A stretch of 64,000 nt of DNA from Cyanoderma ruficeps (GCA_008694505.1 VZDJ01000174.1:4978601-5042600), one strand, 5' to 3'; counted from the first letter of the stretch, positions 22,005 through 33,130 are shown. The notes: generated by a model from the sequence alone, not told the origin. Numbers and translations: made by a program.

Positions 22005-22290
22005 AGAGGAACTTTCACAGTTTTACTGCTTTTCAAATATTTTAATGCAAGCCATTTGGTGTCATATTTTTAAAAAATGGGTACCAGCACAAGCTACATG
22101 CACATTAGCAACTGTCTCTCTATTAGTGTAAATACAAGAAGCAGAAAAGCACAGTCTGACTCCTAATCCATATGGTTATTCCAAATAGATTGCATGGTCT
22201 TAAACTTCGGCTTATTAGACTGGATGTTACATATGGAAAGAATTAAAATGCTGGATTTACAGTGCAGGCTAATCAGAACATGTTTAAATA
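22005..22290. promoter_or_regulatory. Strong candidate enhancer
   Basis: TTTTCAAATATTTTAATGC, CCATTTGGTGTCATATTTTTAAAAAATGG, CTATTAGTG, TCCATATGGTTATTCCAAATAG (partly CArG/MEF2-like AT cores between CC and GG), GGCTTATTAGAC and AAAGAATTAAAATGC. The density of AT-core words flanked by C/G suggests an enhancer. Inferred only. Confidence 0.45.
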
Positions 22291-22599
22291 ACGATGCCCC
22301 AGCAGCCCCAGAGGGTCACAGCCTCCCAGACACCTGGTGGAGAGGCTGATCCTGCTCCCACAGCAAAAACCTCCCCAAAGCCTGGCGTTGCAAGAGCTGC
22401 ACCGTGGCGCAGGGCAGGGCAGGATCCAGCCTCCAGCACTCCAACAGAGCAGGCTGCAAGGAGGAAATACCTCATTTCCCACCGACTAGTCCATACAAGC
22501 AGAGACAATAGGGCCAAGTGTGCGCTGCCGGCAGTGCTCCCGCGTCGGGAGTGCTTGGCCACTGCTCTGCCCTGACTCTTCCTATCTGAAAAAGCCATC
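22291..22599. other. Single-copy DNA with a local palindrome
   Basis: GC-rich. Within it are a 10-bp palindrome CTGCCGGCAG (22525-22534) and an overlapping CpG-dense hairpin (22533-22555). No gene. Confidence 0.55.
22533..22555 (+). repeat. CpG-dense short hairpin
   Basis: AGTGCTCCCG (22533-22542), loop CGT, CGGGAGTGCT (22546-22555). As RNA this makes a 10-bp stem with two G-U pairs. As DNA the perfect core is CTCCCG/CGGGAG. Too short for a microRNA precursor. Confidence 0.7.
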
Positions 22600-22985
22600 A
22601 GCCCGCCTGCTCCTTCACTTAGAATGAAAGGTCACTTCAGGGCTTTTAGGGTGTTTTTTTCAAACAAAAGAATTATCTCGATTTAAAAAAAAAACCCAAA
22701 AAAATCTTTGCCCTGAGATCACAAAAGCTATTAAAAGCAAAGCATGGTATCACTGTTAACAAAGGCAGAACTCACGGGAAAGTGGATATGCATTACTTAC
22801 TTCTGCTAATTAATTTCTGGACAAGGCCAGACTCATCTCGGGTGTTTCAATATTTGCATGTCCACCACCACAGATCTAAACATGCTCCCCCACCAGAGAG
22901 TCTCCTTGCAGCAGTCCAAGCCTCTCCCCTTTTATTCCACTGATGTTGTTTCCATGTGAGTCAGTTGCCTTTTTATTGCTCCTCT
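22600..22985. promoter_or_regulatory. AT-rich block, possible regulatory element
   Basis: Contains AAAAGAATTATCTCG, an A-run (22685-22694), GCTATTAAAAGC, TGTTAACAAAGG (22756-22767; SOX/TCF-like AACAAAG), GCTAATTAATTTCTGG (22805-22820) and TATTTGCATG, an octamer-like ATTTGCAT. Inferred from motifs. Confidence 0.4.
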
Positions 22986-25184
22986 AAATACAGCTTTCTC
23001 CAAAGTTGCTGAATTTCTAGACTTGGAAGCATGACAGAAGAATGCACTGATTCAGCCCCTCCACACGGCTGGCTGACACCTCCCCTGGAGCCGACTCCAC
23101 AGGGATGGTGACCAGTGTGAACCAGTATGGATCCAGCGAAGGAGATGTGGTCTGGGGAACTGGAACCCAGCCACATCCCCAGCTGTCCTGGACTCTCTGC
23201 TGACCCAGATGACAAACCCCAAACCTGGTCCCACACCAGCCCCAGGAACGGTCCTGTATTGTGCTGCACCATCCAAGCTGCAGTCCATGTGCTGGAGCCA
23301 ATGCCATCCGCAGGAGTCCAGCCCCCTCAGCTCCACCCCAGACTCAATAACACTCATCAACAACACTCCTTGTCCTGGGGGATCATCAGAGGCTCTGCAG
23401 AGCAGAGGGGGAGAGGGTTTCAAAAGCACAGCCAGCCCCTTAATGACTACATCAAGTGGCAAGTCAGTTATTAGTTTTTAACTGCCAGAAAACATCAGCA
23501 CCAGGGACCCAAGCAGGCGTTTAGTGTCTTCTCGACTCCCTGGTGTTGGGAATTGTGCCACTTGCTAAAGGGCAGCCCATGGCCAGGGTGGCCAAGGAGC
23601 AGGATCACACCCCCAAGCCGCACCTGCTCCCTCCTCCTCCTCAGCCCTGGCCACAGAGAGCCACGTGCTGGGCTTCCAATGGGCACCCACAACCAGGAAC
23701 AAAAGCCAGCCCCTCCATGCAGCTGCAAGGGGGCTCAGCTGTGTCAAGCTGGCAGGATCCAGCACAGGGCAGCTTCCTGGGCAGGTCCTGAGAGTGCAGC
23801 TGAGACCCAGAATGGTTTCCCCATGGTCCACACTTCCAGCTACACAGGAGCACCTTCTCTGTGCTGAAACCATCATCAGATTCCGCTGGCAAAAGACACA
23901 GAGGAACTTGGAAAGGCCACAGATGAATAACCCTGTTCAAACCATCCCCTTGGTACAGAGAGCAGTTCTGCATAAACACACTGCACTAACTGTGGCCTAA
24001 CAGGGTCTTCCTCTCTCCAGCCTCTCATTACTGAGGATCAGGAAAAGAGAAGGAGTGTATGCTCCTTTTGGTTTTTAAGGAAGTTATTAAATTGGGCTCA
24101 ACTTTCCATCTTTTCCACAAAAAGGTGCTCTGTCATCTTGTGCCTGTTCACCTACACAAAGATGAGATGACATCTCTGGCTAAAGGCCGACAGTTCTGCA
24201 CCTCCTTGTCGCTTTTAACAAGAAAATAATCCTGCAGAAACACTTGAAAAACAAATCGGTGTTGACACTCCTCATCTGCTAGGTACACTTTACAAAAGGA
24301 AAGAAATACTGCATTAGCGTTTGACCTCCTCACCTTTCTGACATTGGAAGAAAATAAAGAGGGAAGGCTCAGAAAAGCTGATGCTGAAGTAAGAATGTCA
24401 GCAGAGCAGGCAGAGCTGGAGGCTGGATCCTCCAGCCCAGCAGGCAGGGCAAGGCTGAGTCAGCCCAGGCAGAAGGCAGCTGTGAGCTGAGAGCATTGAG
24501 GTGCACACAGAAGTCCCAGGGAAGGGTGAAGAGATGCTTCTGCAGATCAAGGCATGAGGACTTAAAGAAGGACCATCACCAAAAAGCTTCTCAGTCCAGT
24601 GAAGCCCTGGGGCTCTGCCCTCAGGCTGCAGTCTGTCCCTCCACATGCGTCAGCCAACATCCTCCCACCTGTCTTATCTCTCCCCCACAGCAGCCCTGTT
24701 CCAGCTCCATCCTCGCACCATTACATGCCTGCGGAATGCTGAGTGGCCCCTTGCACATACAAGAGACTGCCTTGTCCTGCTCTAAATGCTCCTGAACCAC
24801 ACAGCACACTTCCAGCTCCTGACCTCTGCAGCCCGCAGGCAGGAACGAGAGGGTTTCCTCGGCTTCCAGCACTGTCAGCTGCTCCCTTCATTCTGGGCAC
24901 GGTGGATTTCACCAAATAAGTCATGCTAACCCCACCTCCTCTTCTCTGAGCAGAGACTACCAAGGAATAAAACCGAGCTTTGTCTTCTGAACAGCCAGAC
25001 ACTCTCCAGGAGAATGCTCCCAGCACAGGCAGCTTGCCCTTTGGACACAACACTCGGGTGACTCTCCACGTACACAGGCACCAGATGGTCTCACTGCTCC
25101 CCCAGTGTGGCTGGGCACAGCTCTGCTGCCTTGCTGGGCACAAGTCCTTGCCTGTAGGAGGTGGGGGCACTTCGAGGAACTCAC
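22986..25184. other. Single-copy non-coding DNA, no gene seen
   Basis: Mostly C-rich. A mildly AT-rich stretch at 24040-24360 has AAGTTATTAAATTGGG and AAGAAAATAATCCTGC. No repeat or coding evidence in the remainder. Confidence 0.55.
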
Positions 25185-25275
25185 AGAAATATTTTCCCAC
25201 CGGTAGCTGTCGGCCTGAGCTAATGCGACATGACACGTGTCTCGCTACGAACAATGTGCTGACATTCAGAGCCTG
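25185..25275. promoter_or_regulatory. CpG-retaining candidate element with palindromic E-box
   Basis: Six CpGs in about 80 bp of otherwise ordinary composition (ACCGGT, GTCGGC, TGCGAC, CACGTG, CTCGCT, TACGAA). A perfect 10-bp palindrome GACACGTGTC (25232-25241) is centred on an E-box CACGTG, with GCTAATGC before it and ACAATGTG after it. CpG retention outside an island suggests constraint or hypomethylation. Confidence 0.45.
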
Positions 25276-25796
25276 CTCACCATGTTCCCAACCGCCCCAC
25301 TGTCACCGCAGAGAGATCACAGGCAGGGGGATACATTTCTCCCCTGAGCTTGTTCCGAGCACCCCTTTGAGGTGCCATTGCTGTGGAAGGCCTGGCAACC
25401 CCTCCAGGAGACCGCTTTGTAAAGGGTAGCACAGCACCATGGTAATGTCAGCTGGAACAGGACAGGGAGAGAGGCAGCACTGTCTGAACAAGGAGTCTCC
25501 TACTCTCATTAAGTGTCCAGGAACAGCAGCAGCTTCACATCCTGCAAAGATGGCCCTGGACTCTGCCACATCTCTGTAAAAGGTGCAGCTACACAGGGGA
25601 GCAGGAGTCAGACACAAGTGCCAACTGTTCACAGCCTAAAGACAACCCTTCCACCAATAGCTCTGTCTGAAAAAGGGCTTTGAAATCTGTCCCTGCGACA
25701 CCCACAGGAAAGTGGATGGGAAGTTCTTGGGACAGATCCCCTCCAGGCTGCAGGTGGGGAAATGCAGGGAGCATGACAGAGCATGGTTTGTGTGCC
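25276..25796. other. Single-copy non-coding DNA, no gene seen
   Basis: No coding or repeat evidence. Confidence 0.6.
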
Positions 25797-25915
25797 GAAA
25801 CCCCGACACCCGCCCGTGCCCTGCTTACACAACAGGGTTACACAACACGGCGCTTCCGTGGGTTGCATAAGGCCAGGACCGGCACACCCGAAACCCCAGA
25901 GACGGCGACGTGCTG
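25797..25915. promoter_or_regulatory. CpG-dense block with three C/EBP-type sites
   Basis: About twelve CpGs in 120 bp. TTACACAACA occurs twice (25825-25834 and 25838-25847, 13-bp period); its first eight bases fit the C/EBP consensus TTRCNNAA. A third fitting site, TTGCATAA, lies at 25863-25870. Homotypic clusters of one site within a CpG-retaining patch are a recognised enhancer pattern. Factor identity is inferred. Confidence 0.45.
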
Positions 25916-27489
25916 GGACAGCAAACCCACCACTGGTCACCCAAAAGCACATTCCCACCATGCTGCCTCCCTACTGGCCTTTCCAGGACACTTCTGAAAA
26001 GAGGCAGCACAGCACAATGATAAGAAGCATCATAACATGATACCAGGAGACAAGAGAAGGAGCTATTTCACCACGTCCTGGGAAGAGGCTGATTTGATGC
26101 CAATTCACCAGACCTGGACAGTTCTTTCTTGCTGCACAAAGAAATTTTTGTAACTTTTGGAGAATTTAAAGTAAATTTTGTTAGAGACCATCCAGGGCCA
26201 GCCCAGCACAAGGGGCAAGCATCAGTTCCCCACATCTCCAGGTTTCAGCTGGGTGACAAAGGCAGCACCATGGCCACCAGCAGTTTATAGCTTTTACCTA
26301 CCCCAAGCTGTTGCAAGAAGGAGCAGCACTGCCAGGTGCTGCCGTACAGCAGGTGTGAACTGCTCATCTCTGTTTCAAAAAATCCATCCAGTACATCCCA
26401 GTGCGTGAAAAACAAAGCATCTACCACACCAGATAGCACAGAGAAGGCTGCTAGGAAAGATGAGGCTTGGGTTTCTCCCCAGCCACTAAAGTTTCCATTT
26501 TCTGCACCCAAGCCAGATGCCTGCAGCCTGAGCAAGGATTTATGACAGCACAAGCTTCAGAGTCCCTCTGCTTCTCAAGGAAGTATCAGGAAATAAAAGG
26601 GCAATTGCATTAGTCAGTCATCAGGAGTTCAGGGTTTCTGCTTGGTTTCAATGACAGCAGGTAAAAAAATTGCTCAGCTGCCTGACTGCAGCCAGCAGCC
26701 CTGCAGGAGGCCAGACACGTCCCTTCCCAATGCGCCGCACACGCCACACCACCAACACCTCGGCTCTGCTAAGTGCCAGGACCAAGCTCAGGTCATCCAG
26801 GGTCTCCCCCACCCAGCACAGCACAGCAGGTCCCAGCAGGAGCCACTGTCTCAGCCTGAGCTCTGCTCTGCTCCAGCAGCTCTTGCCTGTGCAGGGGGTC
26901 AATGGAAATGCAATGCCTGGAGGGTCTGAGCGTCCCCGTGAGGTCCTCCCAGCTCGTGGGCTGGTGTGGAGCCTTTTATCCCTATTGAAAGTCCCACCAA
27001 GATGAGATTTGCCTCTTCGAAAGCTGCATTCCACCAGCACCCTCCTATCCCCTAGGGACACCAGCCCCTGCTCTCCATGGGTCCTACACCCACACTGATG
27101 GCAGAAGCGCCATCAGCGAGGTCACAGACATCCCCACCCATGTGTTACCTCACAGTCTGCTCAGTGAGGTGGCCACCCACATCTGTGGGAACGCTTTCCA
27201 AGGTTACATTATGAGCAAATTCCAGTTTTCTCGCAACATAACTAAGCAAATACCACTGTCCAGATCTGAAACTCATCCTTGGAAACCTCACTAACATACT
27301 CCTTCTCCCTCTGTGTGTCCCCTCCACACAGCTCTTGGCTGGTGACCTGTCAGCCAGTCTCACCCACAGTGCTGCCCCCAATAATTGGTTTCTTCCCTCG
27401 TGTAACAACTCCTATAAGGCCACTGGAAATCCTTGCAACAAAAGCTGAGGTAGCCAAATCCAGCTTCTACTAGCCTCTTTACCTCTCCT
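25916..27489. other. Single-copy non-coding DNA, no gene seen
   Basis: A weak AT patch at 26140-26190 (TTTTTGTAACTTTTGG, TTTAAAGTAAATTTTG). The rest is ordinary sequence with chance frames only. Confidence 0.55.
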
Positions 27490-27640
27490 CCCCCCAGATA
27501 TAAATTTTATACTTGGAGCTACTAAAGTTGGCTGAAAATAATGATAACTGACAGATGCTGGGTTAAATAGGCCACAGTCTTTCCCTGGGGCCTAATTTAG
27601 ACCGGATATCAAAATGATACAAAATATCATTGCTTGCCTT
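27490..27640. promoter_or_regulatory. Candidate regulatory block with inverted GATA words
   Basis: GATATAAATTTTATAC, AATGATAACTGACAG (GATA and MEIS-like words), GGTTAAATAGG, CCTAATTTAG, then AATGATA-CAAAA-TATCATT (27613-27631), a 7-bp inverted pair holding TGATA and TATCA. CpG at ACCGGATATC is retained. Confidence 0.4.
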
Positions 27641-27944
27641 CACTCCATCAGGACATCTGTAGACAGACCAATATTAACTCCTTCCTGGGAACGCTGTGTT
27701 TGCACTGTCACCTTGCAAGGAAAAGCACATTTTACCTGATCTCCTGCCCTGGATCCCGTGCTCCAAGGTGGCTTCTCAGCAAAGTCTCTTTAGTTCCAGC
27801 CCAGCTTAGTGCCAAGGGCTGGGCAAGTCACACCAGCCTGAGCCTCTGCCCCTCATGGCACAGCAGCCTCAAACCATAACCCACCCACGGCACTGCAGAA
27901 TGTGGGGCAGCAGGACCCCCACACAGCTTGCACCACTCAGGACA

Positions 27945-28085
27945 GGTAATTAGAGGCTGTATTCTAATGAATATGCACAAGGGGGCAGAGTCAGAGTTGT
28001 GCACCTGAGGTAAAGTTATGCATATTTTAATTTTTCAACACTTGGCAGTGCAATCTCACTTAGTTCACTTGACCTCCTGCATCTC
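27945..28085. promoter_or_regulatory. Candidate element with POU-like words around a CTCF-like site
   Basis: GGTAATTAGAGG, TAATGAATATGCAC (POU-like), the CTCF-like word at 27975-27990, then GTTATGCATATTTTAATTTTTC (POU/octamer-like ATGCATAT). Compact AT-rich block with a C-rich left flank. Confidence 0.45.
27975..27990 (+). promoter_or_regulatory. CTCF-like motif
   Basis: GCACAAGGGGGCAGAG matches the CTCF core CCACNAGGGGGCRS at all but the first base. It is the best CTCF match I noticed. Binding depends on flanking zinc-finger contacts and chromatin, so this is a motif call only. Confidence 0.45.
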
Positions 28086-29384
28086 CTTTCCCAGGAGGCT
28101 TGTTGGGTTTGTTTCTCTTCAAAGGAAAAGGAAATGTTACAAAAGAGTCTCCTTTGCCTCCATCAAGCACTCAGGGTAAAGCCCACGAGCAATTCCAAGC
28201 CCCAGCCCAGACATGGTGCGTGCCACATCCTCACTGGCACCTGCCTGCGCCAGAGGCAATGGATCCATCCACTGACAAGACTGAAATGTCTAAATAGCAA
28301 GTCTCATTTTCAGTTGCTTATAAATTTACCGAGGGTTAACTGATCAGCCCCAATTTTCCTTGGCAAATACATCAGCTGGACTGGATATATTGATTTGGAG
28401 ATTTAATTCAGAATTTCTTGGTTATTTCTGAGAAATATTTCTGATGTAAACTCTCCATCTCTCCCACTCTCTTCACTTTAGAGGGCAAAGGCACATTCCG
28501 TGTTCTGAAAAAAACATGAGTTTGATTTACACAGTTATTGCTGTCACATAGTTACTGCACTAAACAACCAGCACTGAAAGCAGCTTGAGTAGAAGCAGCA
28601 GCATTTCAGCCACCTCCACTCCACACCTGGCTGCAGCTACAGCCCTCGAAGCTCTCCATCTCTAAGGGCTCAGAGCTCCTGAGGCCTCAAACAAAACCCA
28701 CAGAGTGGGCCAAGGCTGAAGAAAACACAGTTGTTGCTTTAAAGTGAAGTTGAATTCAAAGCAAATCAGTTCATCCGTTTAGAGTTATAAATGTTAAACT
28801 CAGGAAAGGGATCGTTTGTGCTCCCATAGACTCATAAAACATAAAGTACTGTGTTAAAAGGACATTATTTCCAAGTCCCAAATCCAGCATTCAGAAGTTA
28901 GGAATGCCTCTGCAACCTGCATTTGACCTTGTTTCTTTCAACTGCGACAGACTTGGGTTGCACTGGTTTTCCTCGTAGAAGCCGAGTGCAGGCGGGTGCT
29001 GGAGCTGCTCTGGGAACAAACTGAAAATGCAAAGTGGTGGGCACTGAGGCCATCAAAATCCAGCTTTGCCTGCTAGAGCTGGGAAGTGTGGGTATGGGAG
29101 ACAAAAATGGTTAAGGGAAGCCCACATGCCCTCACAGAGGGCTTGCTGTACTCATCACCGCCAGATCCTGTGTTGCCCAGGCACAGCTGCCAGACCCTGT
29201 GGGGCTGGAGAGGGGATGGCAACAGGCTGGCAGCCCCCAGAGCCAGGGAAGCAGCCTGCTGCCCACACAGCTTCACTGGAAGGCTGTGTTGTTGTCCGGC
29301 AGACCCAGCAACTCTCCCAAACCCTGCCTTGGGCTGGATGAGTCCTGCTACACACTGGATCTCTGGTGCAGGGCTGTGGGAAAG
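28086..29384. other. Non-coding DNA, AT-rich in the middle
   Basis: AT-rich patches at 28285-28460 (TTTACCGAGGGTTAAC, GATATATTGATTTGG, GATTTAATTCAG) and 28735-28880 (GAGTTATAAATGTTAAAC) may be regulatory. No repeat or coding evidence elsewhere. Confidence 0.5.
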
Positions 29385-29415
29385 GGCACGGGGGCTGCAG
29401 GGCACGGGCTGAGCC

Positions 29416-29537
29416 GGGCAGCACGGGCAGCAGGCTGGGCAGCAGGCTGGGCAGCACGGGCAGCAGGCTGGGCAGCAGGCTGGGCAGCAGGCTGGGCAGC
29501 AGGCTGGGCAGCACGGGCAGCACGGGCAGCAGCAGCC
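29416..29537 (+). repeat. GC-rich minisatellite built from 9-bp and 12-bp units
   Basis: Two related units alternate without spacers: A = GGGCAGCAC and B = GGGCAGCAGGCT. The order is A B B A B B B B A A, then a partial GGGCAGCAGCAGCC end. All units are multiples of three and lack stops, so every frame is open and yields alanine-, glycine/tryptophan- or cysteine/proline-rich translations. These are artefacts. Degenerate GGGCACGGG-like copies precede it from about 29385. Confidence 0.9.
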
Positions 29538-29939
29538 ACATGCGTGTGCCAGTGAATTGCTCACTTATCTGGACACGGAACACAGCTGACTTGTCAGCGT
29601 GTCAGCATGGGCACTCCTAATCCCAGTCTGTGTCAGGGACAGCCAACGGCCTCAATAATTGCAGAGAGGCACAGGCTCATGGCCTGGCAGCAGAGATGCT
29701 GCTACTGATCTGACATGTGGAGTAGGGCAAGGCAGCAGCAGCAGCACCAGTGCCCAGGATCAGAGCCTCGGACCTGCTGTGCAGAGGAGCACCACAGTCC
29801 ACAGAGCTGCTCCTCTGCCTGCCAGCCCACACCAGCCTGCAGCACCACAGGCATTACTATCATCAAGCTCTGCCTCCTTCAGAGGGCAGGGAAAACAGGG
29901 ATGCCACAGAAAAGGGATTCCCTCAGCCTGCAGGCAGCC
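29538..29939. other. Single-copy non-coding DNA, nothing seen
   Basis: Ordinary C/A-rich sequence with a short GCAGCAGCAGCAG run near 29730. Confidence 0.6.
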
Positions 29940-30095
29940 AAGGAGAGTTTATACCTGTGTGTGGTACCCGCCACTCTGCCACGTCAGGTTAAAGAGCCAA
30001 AGCATGTCAGAGCCCCCAGCAGCAGCTCTGGTGGTTTTACTCACGTCATTAACAAATTAAACTTTGAGATTTGGAAAAGGCAATGGCAACAGCTG
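29940..30095. promoter_or_regulatory. Weak candidate block with two CRE half-sites
   Basis: ACGTCA occurs at 29981-29986 and 30043-30048 (CREB/ATF half-site), with CAGGTTAAAG and CATTAACAAATTAAACTTTGAG nearby. AACTTTGA is TCF/LEF-like. Confidence 0.35.
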
Positions 30096-31265
30096 TTTCC
30101 TGGCACTGCACCTTTCCTGGATCACACCTTTCCCCCATGACAGTGTAAAAGGTAGGAGACCGGCATCACCTCTCCTCCTGCAGAGAGATGTAGCCCTCAC
30201 AGACATCACATGAAAAACACTTCTTGAGGACAGCTGCAATGGAGGGAGAGGCAAGAGAGCAGAGAGCACTGCCCCAGGTTGCCCAGATTTGTGCAAATAG
30301 TGGCTGGGATTCCCAGCATCCACAAGCAGGAACACACTTTGCTATCTAATTTTCCAAATGAGAAACTCAGTTTTCTGGAACCGCTGTGAACTGCAGGCAG
30401 TTATTAACAGGGTGCTGGTCCTGCTTCTCAGCCCTGCACTGCAGGGTTTGACCAGGGCATGCTGCATGGCTAACACAGAGCTGTGAGACAGCCCACAGTC
30501 CCCACGGGCATTGCTGCCAAGCACCTTCCCAGCAGGAGAGCCCCGAGGCCTGGATCTGTGCCCCTGTCTGGCCAGGCAGGGGCTCAGGCTGCTCTAGGGG
30601 CTCAAGGAATAAATCCCTCCTGCAAAATGAAGCTCTGCTCAGTGCGCAGCAGGATGTGCCACTGAGCTGACACCACCACCATCTCTCTGCAGCACATCCA
30701 TATGGCTGGCCAGCAGTGGGCATGTTCTTTCACTTACATCTCCCTCAAGTTTTGCTGCTACACCAGGAGGTGCAGCAAAGCAGTTTAATGCCCAGAACAA
30801 TCATGCAGCCAGACCGTGGTGAGAAGGCTTTCCCCAACAGCAGCCCAAGCAGCAATGAGACAGCGTCACACATTAGCCAGGTTGTGCTAAGATCAGCCCA
30901 GGCACAGATGTCTGAGCAAAACCTCTCTCCTTGCTCCAGCCATGCCTCAAGGGGCACCCATGGGTATCCCCACGTGCCTCACGCCTGCACACTCCCCACA
31001 GAAGTAAACCCAGGCCTGTCAGCAGAACCAAGCAAGGCAGTGGCTGTGAATGGCTGCTCCCCCTCCCCACGACCAGTGCCTGGGGTGCAGGCAGCCAGCG
31101 TGGGCTGCACGGCTCAGGGATGCCAGGGAACAGATCCCCCAAGGTCCAGAGGGGCACACCCAGACCATCCCTTGCTATCTACTTCCACCCAGCCCCAGCC
31201 ACACTCCACTGGGACTGAAGAGCCACCTCTTCCCCCGGCCAAGTAGTATCTCTCCTCTGTGAGCA
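30096..31265. other. Single-copy non-coding DNA, no gene seen
   Basis: C/A-rich. Frames up to 176 codons (+ strand 30716-31246) lack domains. Confidence 0.6.
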
Positions 31266-31760
31266 GACAGAATAAGGCAACAAACTATTTCATTTTTACT
31301 ATTTGTATTTGACCTTTTTATATTGTTTGCTTTTTCCAGCATAATCCCTTAAGAACACGACTGATGATTTATAACAAAAGAATATCTCTATAGTGGGTGC
31401 CTTGCAAGACCTCTCTCCTGCTGCTTTAGAGTGATTTACTTTTGGATTAGCCTCTGATAGAGAAGGGCTCGGCTGACGATTTGCCCTCGTATATCAAAAG
31501 GGAAATCCTTAAGACATCACTATAAAACAGCAGGAAAGAGCACCTGCCTGACTCATAAACTTATATGATGTGGTTTAGTCAGATAGGCCATCTGCTTCCC
31601 TTACATACCCATATGTCCTTCGCTGTTCCCCGCTACCTCACTGTTAACTTTGGTGATTTTCTCCTTCACTTCCGCAAAACTAAAACAGAGAAATGAATCG
31701 AATGATAAACTTTCATGCAAAGAGAAACAAGTGCAGTAGCCACTGTCTCTGCCTTCTAGT
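31266..31760. promoter_or_regulatory. Strong candidate enhancer, one of the longest
   Basis: Nearly 500 bp of AT-rich, motif-dense DNA with retained CpGs. It includes CTATTTGTATTTGACC, TTTTTATATTGTTTGC (forkhead-like), GATGATTTATAAC, GAGTGATTTAC, GGATTAGCC (OTX-like), TGACGATTTGCCCTCG, ATATCAAAAGGG (TCF/LEF-like TCAAAAG), TTATATGATG, CCATATGTCC, CTGTTAACTTTGG and GAATCGAATGATAAAC. The contrast with flanking C-rich DNA is sharp on both sides. Confidence 0.55.
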
Positions 31761-32940
31761 TACACAATAAATAATGACAGTGGAGGTGAGGAAACACACG
31801 TCTGCTCTTCATTAGAGCCGTCGTATAAACTTAATGTGGCAAATCCTGCCCTGGCCTACACCCACACAGCTCAGCCAGCTCGGGTGAAGAGAGGAAAGAT
31901 CCATTCTTGTAGTGTGTCCTTGCCAACCTCCAGCTGTTCCCAACAGGAGCAGCCATGGTCCCCAGTATGGTTGCACTGCTGTGCTGGAGGCTCTTCCCAT
32001 GGGCGAGAGATGGTTGTTCAACCAGGGTTGGCCGCAACCATCCCAGTGTTTAGGGAAAAAATACAAGAAACTGGAGATTGCTCCCTTCCCTAGGACAGGA
32101 AAACACCCTCCATCCTCATGATTACCTGTTTAGGAACTGACTGAGCCAAACTATGTATGAAACCTTCATTCCCAATGACCAAATAGACTTTTGTCCCCTG
32201 AACTCACCCGTATCCCTCTTGATTCCATTTCTGTCTTGGCTTCTACAACCCATAATCATTAACTTCAGGGATGTATCTGAACACCATGTATAAAAGGTAC
32301 TCCAGCTTCAAAACTCCCAGCTAACTTCATTATGTACCCCCAGCTCTTGCCCTTCTTAAAGAAGAAAGCAATTAATTGTTTTCTAACGAACCTTTGCCTT
32401 CCACACATGACTGCACATGGCTGGCCAGCACCCCCAGGGACCAACCCAACACTCCTTTCCCACAGGGACAGCCTGCTCATCTAGCCTGCCTCACACAGAA
32501 GTTCTTTCATGCCACCTTCTCCCCTTTTCAGCCTCTTTAGAGGTTTATTCTGCCTTTTTTGCAAGATAGGGCTTGACTAGCACATCACTTGCTACATCCA
32601 AAATGTGCTTGCAAAGACCACTGCAGCTTCTCCACAGTGTAATTTTGTCTGGTCCTCTATCCGTTTTGGTCATGCACAGCCATCAAACACTGAGGAGAAA
32701 ACCAATAAATCCTGACCCCAGCCACAATCCCAAGGAAAATACCAGCATGCTGGCCCAGGGAAGTGGAAAGTGCCCTGCATGGAGGCAGAGCAAGCTGCAG
32801 GCACTCGTTCTACAATGAGAGCATGTCTGCATCCCCCGGCCTGGGCACGCTGCTGCAGTGCAGGGGAGGGGAGCTCACACCAACCAGCCCTGGGAGCACA
32901 GGGAATTCAGCCTCCCTGCAGCTCAGGGGGAAAGAAAACC
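31761..32940. other. Non-coding DNA, no gene seen
   Basis: 32120-32420 is an AT-leaning, pyrimidine-rich stretch (GTATAAAAGG at 32288-32297 resembles a TATA box, but no promoter context follows). It may be an old unrecognised repeat. The remainder is C/A-rich single-copy sequence. Confidence 0.5.
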
Positions 32941-33130
32941 TCCTGTAATTTACGTCCTTTTTTAATGTTCGTGTTGCTTTTTAATTTTCCAAAATCCAGT
33001 CCCTGGGAGTTCATTTTTTCCCTCTGCAATAGAGTAAGGCAAGCGGAGGTTTTTCCGGCTCTCTGGAGAGCTGCCTATAGCCTACCACAGAGTGGATAAA
33101 AACCCGCATAAAAAGACCACCCAAGGGACT
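32941..33130. promoter_or_regulatory. Weak candidate regulatory block
   Basis: TGTAATTTACGTCC, TTTTTTAATGTTCGTG, CTTTTTAATTTTCC and GAGTTCATTTTTTCC words, with CpGs retained at TACGT, TTCGTG and AGCGGAGG. Confidence 0.35.

Noticed and set aside
29073..29583. Cysteine/proline- or leucine/proline-repeat frames
   Set aside because: Artefacts of the 9/12-bp minisatellite, which leaves several frames open.
32288..32297. GTATAAAAGG resembling a TATA box
   Set aside because: No initiator, CpG island, transcript or downstream gene feature. Isolated TATA words are frequent.
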